From IMG/VR virus record IMGVR_UViG_3300043436_004896, positions 1 to 27,087 of that record: 27,087 bases of DNA; one strand, 5' to 3'. The translations under genes were made by a program, and so were the position numbers. Shown here piece after piece: positions 5,847-11,774 of this stretch. How positions within the stretch are numbered: the first letter of the stretch is position 1; the number at the start of each line of letters is the position of its first letter. The notes below the pieces were generated by a model. The model was given only the letters and a program-made list of their open reading frames with translations. It did not search any database and was not told the origin of the DNA. Origin of the DNA: a virus.

Positions 5847-7047
5847 TATCCATTAACGCTTTATCTCTCATTTCGGCTGGAAACTTATCTTTGTAGTAAT
5901 TATCTACATCATCCCTTTCATGGCCCATCAATTCGCGCAAAATATCAGCATCAATCATTTTGTTTTTTCCAATGGTTGCGAATGTATGTCGTGCTACTTT
6001 TACACCTAAATTACCACCCATAGGCATCACTTCAATACCTAAAGCAGTTTGAATAGCTTTCAAATTCTTAGCGTAACGCGATCTAAATGTTTCATATCCT
6101 TTCACATCCTTTCGGAACTCAAAAACATATTTAGTGCTATTTTTGTATTTTTTCAAAATGGCGGCGGCTTTTGGATGAATGTATAAATCAATCAGTTTTC
6201 CGGTATTCGTTTTTCCACGTTCAAAAAATAAGCGATTATTAACGATTTGCTTTTTTTCTAGGTAATAAATATCAATCAAATCAGCACCCGCAAAATAGAA
6301 TTGCAGCAAAAAGAAATCCACCGCTTCAGTTTTCATTTTTGGACCAGTCCAGGATTCTAATTTTTCAATTGATTCTTTAGAAATATGTTTCTTTTTTGAA
6401 TTATAGGATTTAATTTTCATTCCGGCAAAAACACCCGCAAACGGCTTTTTATTTTCAAAGCCATACTTTATACTAGCTTTGTTGTAAAGCGAGCGCAACG
6501 TACTCAAATAACCGTGAATTGTAGGTTTTGAATTGCCTTTGTTAATCAAATATTGTTTAAAATCAGTCAATACATTGTAATTTATTTCAGATGCGGGCAA
6601 ATCTTCAATAAAAACTTCAAACTGATTCAATACATTTTGATATACTTTCAAATTTCCAGCGGTTTTATTTCGGTACACAATGTTATTATGTTTTTCAAAA
6701 ACTGCAATTTGTTCTTTCAGCTGCTCAAATAATTGGGCGCAAAACTTTTTAAAAGAAGGTTCTTTGTAATTGGATTCAAAAAGTAAGTAAAATGCTTTGG
6801 CCACATCATCCACACCAGATAAAACAATTTTGCGTGCTGCAATTTTATAATCATTCAAAAGCGGAAACAAAATATTAAAATCGGGATGTTTTGCAGAAAT
6901 AGTTTTATGATCTTCCAAAAAATGTGCTATTTTTGAAAATCCAATTGTTTTTTGTTTTCGCACACCTTTGTGCGATATTTCAAAAACCATTGGAAACCCT
7001 TCAGGAGTTTCTTTTTTAGCTTTAAGAAGTTTTAGTTCAATTTTCAT
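5836..7047 (-). CDS. int: Tyrosine integrase, Bacteroidota phage type
   Basis: Site-specific recombinase of 403 residues that would join phage DNA to a tRNA-Arg gene. The N-terminal arm-binding domain (1-~100) is followed by a SAM-like core-binding domain (~110-205) and the catalytic domain (~220-403). Catalytic positions: Lys279 in RGKT, Arg353 in VARHTF, His376 in LMGH and Tyr384/385 in DNYYKDK. Two canonical residues are replaced: the place of Arg I reads GAD (Asp256) and the HisII place of HxxR is Lys350. Some Bacteroidota integrases such as IntDOT also lack Arg I, so the enzyme may still work. The gene lies beside attP, and TCCG repeats end seven bases before its ATG, so integrase may repress its own expression. 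Confidence 0.92.
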   Translation of the reverse strand: MKIELKLLKAKKETPEGFPMVFEISHKGVRKQKTIGFSKIAHFLEDHKTISAKHPDFNILFPLLNDYKIAARKIVLSGVDDVAKAFYLLFESNYKEPSFKKFCAQLFEQLKEQIAVFEKHNNIVYRNKTAGNLKVYQNVLNQFEVFIEDLPASEINYNVLTDFKQYLINKGNSKPTIHGYLSTLRSLYNKASIKYGFENKKPFAGVFAGMKIKSYNSKKKHISKESIEKLESWTGPKMKTEAVDFFLLQFYFAGADLIDIYYLEKKQIVNNRLFFERGKTNTGKLIDLYIHPKAAAILKKYKNSTKYVFEFRKDVKGYETFRSRYAKNLKAIQTALGIEVMPMGGNLGVKVARHTFATIGKNKMIDADILRELMGHERDDVDNYYKDKFPAEMRDKALMDIID

Positions 7048-7053
7048 TTGTTA

Positions 7054-7081
7054 TCCGATTTTAATCCGCAATATTTCCGCA
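7054..7081. repeat. Integrase arm-type sites, left array
   Basis: TCCGAT at 7054, TCCGCA at 7065 and TCCGCA at 7076 recur with exact 11-bp spacing. The stretch 7063-7081 matches 7282-7300 at 18 of 19 bases, in the same orientation, so similar sites flank the attP core on both sides. This is the expected pattern for arm sites bound by the integrase N-terminal domain or for excisionase sites. The array lies right upstream of the integrase ATG. Confidence 0.7.
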
Positions 7082-7146
7082 AAAATGTTTTGAAAAGTGG
7101 TAAAATATGGATGTAAAAGTAAAATAAAAAAATATAAAAAAACAAA

Positions 7147-7170
7147 AAAACCCAACAAATGTCGGGTTTT
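7147..7170 (-). terminator. Intrinsic terminator downstream of the tRNA fragment
   Basis: On the minus strand AAAACCCGAC-ATTT-GTTGGGTTTT forms a hairpin (seven outer pairs, one mismatch, two inner pairs) followed by a T-run. It lies five bases beyond the tRNA 3' end. After integration this would terminate the rebuilt host tRNA and shield the phage integrase from read-through. Confidence 0.75.
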
Positions 7171-7175
7171 AAGTG

Positions 7176-7217
7176 TGATCGCGCCAGGATTCGAACCTGG
7201 GACCTACTCATTAGAAG
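7176..7217 (-). other. attP core: 3' part of tRNA-Arg(TCT)
   Basis: Read on the minus strand, this is a tRNA from the anticodon loop to the discriminator base: loop CTTCTAA with anticodon TCT (Arg), stem TGAGT, variable loop AGGTC, T-arm CCAGG-TTCGAAT-CCTGG, acceptor strand CGCGATC and A. The 5' half is absent: bases past 7217 do not pair with TGAGT. It is therefore the attachment core, which would complete a host tRNA-Arg gene on integration, with crossover probably at the anticodon loop. Inverted GAAGAT/ATCTTC (7214-7219, 7230-7235) at the edge may be core-binding sites. The integrase gene lies 130 bases away. Confidence 0.88.
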
Positions 7218-7283
7218 ATATATTATAAAATCTTCATTAAAGCCTATTATAAATGGATTCACAAAAATTATTTTCAAAATAAA

Positions 7284-7300
7284 TCCGCAATTTTTCCGCA
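7284..7300. repeat. Integrase arm-type sites, right array
   Basis: Two TCCGCA copies at 7284 and 7295, again 11 bp apart, within a 19-bp stretch (7282-7300) almost identical to the left array. The array ends three bases before the stop codon of the spanin-like gene. Asymmetric arms (three and two sites) are normal for tyrosine-integrase attP sites. Confidence 0.7.
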
Positions 7301-7302
7301 GT

Positions 7303-7980
7303 TTACCTACTTATTTTAAAAAGTGAGAAATCATATTCAGCTAAATAGTAATCTTGATTTCCTATTCTTTGAAACGAACCTCGAATTATATTTCCTTTTT
7401 GGTTTTGAAATCCTGCGTTAAACTTATAAGTTGATTGATTTAAGTCTTTATTTATTCCTAATCCACCACCAACTAACATTCTAAATTTCACTTGCTTTTG
7501 TACTACATCGATTTTCTTTGCTTTTATGGTGTAGGTTGGTGTAATTTCTTTGACTTGATTTCCAGCGATGATGCCATTGATTGTAAGCTTCAAATGTTCA
7601 TCTTCGAAGTTCGATTCAAACTTTTTTAATTCTGTAGCCAAACGATACATTTCGGCTTGTTTGATAGAATCACCCCATTGGAACTCAGATTGCATATTGT
7701 CGATTTCTTCCTGGTAAGCAATGATTCTTTGTTCGGCTTCTGTGAGGTCTTTCAAGTACTTTTCTTCATTTTTATTGGTCTTTTTTTGGCCATTTATTTT
7801 TTCATGTTTTACAACGGTTGACGTTGGTAATTGCTTATATATTTCAGGAATTGTAATAGTAGTTTTGGTCTTTTCTTGGCCATTTGAACAACCTCTGAAA
7901 AATAATAACAAGAAAAGCAAAATCCAACCTAAGTATAGAAATGCTTTTTTAAATTTTGAGTTATCTAAGTTGATTTGCAT
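7303..7980 (-). CDS. Membrane-anchored coiled-coil protein, spanin-like
   Basis: Protein of 225 residues. A short cytoplasmic N-terminus precedes one transmembrane helix (about 13-29, YLGWILLFLLLFF) and an exported part. Residues ~70-125 are a charged coiled coil (KYLKDLTEAEQRIIAYQEEIDNMQSEF), and the C-terminal ~75 residues are beta-like, with alternating strands and GGGLGIN and NAGFQNQKGNIIRGSF segments. One membrane helix plus coiled coil beside endolysin and holin genes fits an inner-membrane spanin that would disrupt the outer membrane at lysis, and Bacteroidota phages often carry such a protein here. The beta-rich tail is more than a plain i-spanin has, so it may span to the outer membrane alone. 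Function is inferred from topology and place. Confidence 0.75.
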   Translation of the reverse strand: MQINLDNSKFKKAFLYLGWILLFLLLFFRGCSNGQEKTKTTITIPEIYKQLPTSTVVKHEKINGQKKTNKNEEKYLKDLTEAEQRIIAYQEEIDNMQSEFQWGDSIKQAEMYRLATELKKFESNFEDEHLKLTINGIIAGNQVKEITPTYTIKAKKIDVVQKQVKFRMLVGGGLGINKDLNQSTYKFNAGFQNQKGNIIRGSFQRIGNQDYYLAEYDFSLFKISR

Positions 7981-8108
7981 TATCTATGAAATTTAGATGT
8001 TGAAATAATTGTTTTACTTAAATCGTGAGTTTCAAAAATTGGTAAACCAATAATATTAACTCCAATTTGAAAAGACACTGATACAATTAAATTTTTAATT
8101 TTTTTCAT
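7980..8108 (-). CDS. 42-residue small protein in the lysis cassette
   Basis: Short reading frame MKKIKNLIVSVSFQIGVNIIGL followed by a polar tail (PIFETHDLSKTIISTSKFHR). A basic start and a ~17-residue hydrophobic stretch suggest a membrane insert or a signal peptide. Its stop overlaps the start of the spanin-like gene as TAATG, and it begins four bases after the endolysin stop, so the position is fully consistent with a translated gene. It may be an o-spanin-like or antiholin peptide, but it has no lipobox cysteine. Confidence 0.5.
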   Translation of the reverse strand: MKKIKNLIVSVSFQIGVNIIGLPIFETHDLSKTIISTSKFHR

Positions 8109-8112
8109 AAAA

Positions 8113-8613
8113 TTAAATTTTAGGGTAAACAATTCCGTTTTCAGTTATTGTAATTCCTTTGTCTACTCTTTGTTTTAAAACTTTCCAATTAAAACCAAAT
8201 GTTTTTTGAAAATGTGGTGCATCAGGAAATTTTTTCCAATCACCGCCCCATTCCCAACCAGCATCTTTGAATACTTTTACTACTTCCATCCAATCGGCTG
8301 TTCCATCAAAATCAAAATCTTTTAAGGTGTCCCAGGTTGCCGTTTCAAAAGTTCCGTTTTTATCTTTATCTATCAATAAAACAATATCAAATGCTAATCC
8401 ATAATTGTGAATACTTTCCCAGGCATCTGCATTTGTAACTTTTGGTTTTTGTAAAAATAAAATGTGCTGTTCTTTTGGAGTTGAGTAAACTCTTGTAATT
8501 CTTAAACGAACATACTTGCCTAAATTATTATTAGCAACAATGTACAAAGCACCTAATTCATCCTTTATTCTAGGATGAGCTGTTTTAATTCTTTCATGCG
8601 ATATCTGATCCAT
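8113..8613 (-). CDS. Endolysin, M15 peptidase (L-Ala-D-Glu / D-Ala-D-Ala type)
   Basis: Zinc peptidase of 166 residues that cuts peptidoglycan cross-bridge peptides at lysis. The M15 signature is complete: SIHNYGLAFD supplies His69 and Asp76, WGGDW (about 122-126) the acidic catalytic region, and DAPHFQ the third zinc ligand His134. Within the domain are two calcium-loop-like segments, DKDKNGTFE (about 82-90) and DFDFDGTADWME (about 99-110). The T5 endolysin of the same family is Ca2+-activated, so this one may be too. There is no signal peptide, so release needs the holin encoded just upstream (7-base gap). Confidence 0.93.
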   Translation of the reverse strand: MDQISHERIKTAHPRIKDELGALYIVANNNLGKYVRLRITRVYSTPKEQHILFLQKPKVTNADAWESIHNYGLAFDIVLLIDKDKNGTFETATWDTLKDFDFDGTADWMEVVKVFKDAGWEWGGDWKKFPDAPHFQKTFGFNWKVLKQRVDKGITITENGIVYPKI

Positions 8614-8619
8614 ATTTTA

Positions 8620-9177
8620 CTATTTAGCTTCGTTAATTTCCGTTTTTACTTTCTTATAGAAACCAATCATTTTTTTTATTTGTTCCCAAAGATTAAAACC
8701 GCACTTTGGTAGGTTTTCATTAAAAATAGAGTAAAATTCATTCAAGCAAAAAAGCAATATTAAAAAGGTAGTTAACTCAATTTCTGCATCTGAAATGGTT
8801 GAATACTTTAAATTTTTAATTAAGAAAGTATCTTGGAACTTATCTATTACTATTGGCGTACCGAGATAAACCATTAGCTTGATAAACATTTTCTTAAACT
8901 TGTCAGAAGAAAATCCTTCACCTTTTCCAAAAAACCACTTGTCTTTTCGGTCTTGTTTTTTTCTCCAAATTAACCAACTTGCAAGCAATCCTGTAGCAAA
9001 ATCGGCTATAAATAAAATCGTAAGCAAATCGACTGCACCCCAAAAACTAACTATTTGCACTGCCACAACGGTTGAAGAAAGTGTAAACAATCCAAACAAA
9101 GGCTTGTTGAACAACTCTATAAACATTGAAAATTTAGGAGCTGTGATATGCAATATTTCGTTTATATAATTTTTCAT
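8620..9177 (-). CDS. Phage holin family membrane protein
   Basis: Protein of 185 residues. Hydrophobic segments fall at about 28-48, 51-71 (LLTILFIADFATGLLASWLIW), 98-111 and 134-152, with a basic cytoplasmic loop between the second and third (RKKQDRKDKWFFGKGEGFSSDKFKK). The pattern ADFATGLLASW followed by a basic loop is that of the toxin-secretion/phage lysis holin family (holin class 4). Directly upstream of the endolysin in the same operon, it would form the inner-membrane holes that let the enzyme out. It is larger than the ~140 residues usual for this family because of an extra C-terminal helix. Confidence 0.85.
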   Translation of the reverse strand: MKNYINEILHITAPKFSMFIELFNKPLFGLFTLSSTVVAVQIVSFWGAVDLLTILFIADFATGLLASWLIWRKKQDRKDKWFFGKGEGFSSDKFKKMFIKLMVYLGTPIVIDKFQDTFLIKNLKYSTISDAEIELTTFLILLFCLNEFYSIFNENLPKCGFNLWEQIKKMIGFYKKVKTEINEAK

Positions 9178-9187
9178 AGTTTTAATA

Positions 9188-9349
9188 TTAAGATATGTCC
9201 TCGTTTGAATAAATTAAATATTGTGCATTTGCAGGAATTTCACAATTCACTTTTTCAAATAAGTCAGGAAAATCAATCAATGCTTGCTCTCCGTTTTCAA
9301 TAACTACTATGTAAGTGTTATTATCTGTAATTTGAATTATATGCTCCAT
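9188..9349 (-). CDS. 53-residue small protein between tail fibre and holin
   Basis: Small frame starting MEHIIQITDNNTYIVVIENGEQ and ending in a short acidic tail, with a beta-strand-like first half and no membrane segment. Its ATG overlaps the stop of the tail fibre gene as TAATG, the coupling used throughout this phage, which strongly supports expression. The size and place fit small tail-fibre accessory proteins (chaperone or cap), but no family is recognised. Confidence 0.6.
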   Translation of the reverse strand: MEHIIQITDNNTYIVVIENGEQALIDFPDLFEKVNCEIPANAQYLIYSNEDIS

Positions 9350-11025
9350 TATGCGGTAAAGTATTGAATGGTTATTTTTACTATTTTAGCACTTATTGAA
9401 CCTTGCGTAATTATTAATTGAAATCCATTGTTTGCTGAATTAGAACGTAATAAACAACTGGCTAATAGATTTACAGAAGATGTTGCTGTTTGTCTTAAAT
9501 CCCCACTACCGTTGTATAAAACCTCACTTGCTCCCGTAAGCCCATCAGGTTTTACAGGAGTTGGAAAATCATTCATAAAATCCATCACAACAGAAGTCAA
9601 GGCAGTTCCAGAATTTTGATAAAATAATGTAACATTTAAAGTGACTAAATTACCTGCTTTTTGCCAATTGTAAGAATGTGAAGTTGTGCCGCTTGGTGCT
9701 GTTGTTCCTGTCCATGTTATACCACCTGTATAAGTACCTTTGTTGGTATTAACACCTTGTAATTCACTAAAATCTTCCCACGATTTTGTTACATCGATAA
9801 ATTTACCAGCTATAAATTTTAAATGAAGAACACCTCTTCTTGGTAATTTAATATCACCGCCTTTTTTGAAATTAAAGTCATAGGTAGTATCATCAAAATT
9901 ATGTTTTAATAATATTTCTTCAGACGAATTATTATAAATATAATAATCCTTGCCTTCATACAAATCACTGAATGAAACACTAAAACCCTTAACCAAATTA
10001 ATAAGTGTATCAATTATAAGATAAGATTCTTTTTCAGGCAATTCTAATCTAATTGATGAAATTGGTTCTGAAAAAGCATAATTATATTGGCGTAAATTTT
10101 CTTTTGAGGCAAATTTATCATATACCCATTCTTGAGTGGATAAATATTCGCCTTCAGTATTTTTAAAGGCAGCCGCAGTAATTTCGTTATCAGTAACATT
10201 TCCCTGGTCAGTTACTTGTTGAAAAGTTGGTATTCCATTATTCCAACTTGTTAAAAATAGCTGACAATAGGTTCCACCATATTTTAACCAAACTTTACCA
10301 CCTGGTGGCACTACCAAATCAGTTTCATCTAAAAAAAAGAATTTTGAAGTTGCGGAACCTGTTCCATTATGTAATAAAGTGAATGGTGTTGTACCTTTAT
10401 TATGAATGAATAAATCTTTCATTGGATAAGGCATTTCTGCATCTGGATTGCCTGTAATTAAACTGGTTCCAAATCCATCAACCGAAACTAATAAAGAACT
10501 TTCGAGAGAATAATAACTATGTCCTTCAGGTCTTAACTGAATTACAGCTCTTGTTCCTTTTAAAATTGGATAGCTATAGTCTAAATTTTCAGATTTCTTT
10601 TTGAATTGCGTGCCTACAATTGGTTCAGTTGGCACACCTACTACACCATCAGTTACTGTAATAAAAGATATTGCAATTTTATTAGAAGGTATTGCTGGTG
10701 CTATAGGGTTTGAAGTGCTTTCTATACCCGCAATTCGCTCAAAAGTGTTACTTTGATTGGCTACTATTAAATCAATTCTGTGATTTTCAGTAGTCGCAAA
10801 CGGAATAGAAATTACAACATTAGAAGGATTAGTATATAAAACACCTAAAATACGCCAATTCCAGCCTGAATTTATAGTTAAATCCTGATCTAATAAAGCA
10901 AAACCTGTTTGTTCTATAACACTATTTCCTTCACCACCTACTAAATTTTCAAGGTGCTGAAAATTACCATCTACTTCTGCAGATGTTAATTTAGAACCTT
11001 TTGTACTTCTATAAACTATACTCAT
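9349..11025 (-). CDS. Tail fibre / receptor-binding protein
   Basis: Protein of 558 residues. The N-terminus YRSTKGSKLTSAEVDGNFQHLENL carries the pattern LTsaEVDgNFqhL that recurs at the N-terminus of many phage tail fibres, where it starts the stalk or virion attachment region. The middle is beta-rich, and the C-terminal ~130 residues (starting near TYTGGITWTGTTAPSG) form a Gly/Thr/Ser-rich beta domain likely to be the host-binding tip. As the penultimate tail gene before the holin it takes the usual place. Variation in the C-terminal part would decide host range. The exact receptor is unknown. Confidence 0.8.
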   Translation of the reverse strand: MSIVYRSTKGSKLTSAEVDGNFQHLENLVGGEGNSVIEQTGFALLDQDLTINSGWNWRILGVLYTNPSNVVISIPFATTENHRIDLIVANQSNTFERIAGIESTSNPIAPAIPSNKIAISFITVTDGVVGVPTEPIVGTQFKKKSENLDYSYPILKGTRAVIQLRPEGHSYYSLESSLLVSVDGFGTSLITGNPDAEMPYPMKDLFIHNKGTTPFTLLHNGTGSATSKFFFLDETDLVVPPGGKVWLKYGGTYCQLFLTSWNNGIPTFQQVTDQGNVTDNEITAAAFKNTEGEYLSTQEWVYDKFASKENLRQYNYAFSEPISSIRLELPEKESYLIIDTLINLVKGFSVSFSDLYEGKDYYIYNNSSEEILLKHNFDDTTYDFNFKKGGDIKLPRRGVLHLKFIAGKFIDVTKSWEDFSELQGVNTNKGTYTGGITWTGTTAPSGTTSHSYNWQKAGNLVTLNVTLFYQNSGTALTSVVMDFMNDFPTPVKPDGLTGASEVLYNGSGDLRQTATSSVNLLASCLLRSNSANNGFQLIITQGSISAKIVKITIQYFTA

Positions 11026-11645
11026 ATTTCAATAGTTTGATTTTGATAATTAAACTGAATATTATATTTTTCTGTTACCACACTCGAAGGCTGATAAAAA
11101 GAAACTTGATAAGGCACTAATTGTGTTTTTACCGAAAATAACGCACCGGTAATAGACAAATTCAATTCGATTCCAACCGCTAACAAAGCAGCTCTATCAG
11201 TAGAAGAAATAGCTCCATTATACGGCAAATCAATTGTAGTGTACACTGGACCACTTAAACCAGGTGTCATAAAAATAGCTTGTAACAATTGATCTGTTGG
11301 AATAACCGACATCGTTCCTGAAGTATCTTTCACATCCCTGATATAAGATGTAGTTAAATCGAATTCTTTGTCAATTGCATTGTAATTTACCACCCACATC
11401 ATAGCGTTTTCTTCATGGATAAAAGAAGCTGCATCTACGAAACGTTTTAAAGCCAAAATATAATCGATAGTTACATCTTCAAACTGAGTAGGTAAAACGG
11501 CACTCAATAATTCAGGTACATCTGCTAAAACATATCTTCTTTCAACTTCTAATAAAATAGTATCAGTACCCGCCAAAAGCGAATCTATTTTATCCTGGTT
11601 CAAAGGTTCGTATAAAACTATTTTTCCTATTGGTTTAATTGCCAT
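11022..11645 (-). CDS. Tail or baseplate protein, unknown family
   Basis: Protein of 207 residues with a mixed helical N-terminal half (LLEVERRYVLADVPELLSAVLPTQFEDVTIDYILALKRFVDAASF) and a beta-rich C-terminal half (YNGAISSTDRAALLAVGIELNLSITGALF, then QVSFYQPSSVVTEKYNIQFNYQ). No motif is recognised. It overlaps the tail fibre start by four bases (ATGA) and lies between the large baseplate protein and the fibre, so it probably belongs to the tail tip that carries the fibre. Confidence 0.65.
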   Translation of the reverse strand: MAIKPIGKIVLYEPLNQDKIDSLLAGTDTILLEVERRYVLADVPELLSAVLPTQFEDVTIDYILALKRFVDAASFIHEENAMMWVVNYNAIDKEFDLTTSYIRDVKDTSGTMSVIPTDQLLQAIFMTPGLSGPVYTTIDLPYNGAISSTDRAALLAVGIELNLSITGALFSVKTQLVPYQVSFYQPSSVVTEKYNIQFNYQNQTIEI

Positions 11646-11657
11646 TTCTTTTCTTTT

Positions 11658-11774
11658 TTAATCACAATAATCATCTTCACAATAATCAGCAAAACAATAT
11701 ATTCGATATACTACCGTAGTAATATACTGCGGCACTTTTACAAAAATTACATGTATGGTATTGTTAATCGACAT
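11658..11774 (-). CDS. 38-residue Cys/Asp-rich peptide
   Basis: Short frame beginning MSINNTIHVIFVKVPQYIT and ending DYCEDDYCD, with four cysteines and a strongly acidic end. It overlaps the 3' end of the large tail protein by 11 bases and fills the otherwise gene-free space before the next tail gene, leaving 12 bases. A metal-binding tail-tip peptide is conceivable. The evidence is only the coupling and the lack of other content here; it might be fortuitous. Confidence 0.4.
   Translation of the reverse strand: MSINNTIHVIFVKVPQYITTVVYRIYCFADYCEDDYCD

Noticed and set aside
7044-7277. A 77-codon minus-strand open frame across the attP region
   Set aside because: It reads through the tRNA fragment (SRSQVRILARSH is a typical false translation of a T-arm) and through the terminator and arm repeats, so it is not a gene.
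9428-9619. Plus-strand open frames opposite virion genes, such as this one in the tail fibre gene
   Set aside because: They lack promoters, neighbours on the same strand and recognisable motifs, and lie wholly inside strongly supported minus-strand genes.
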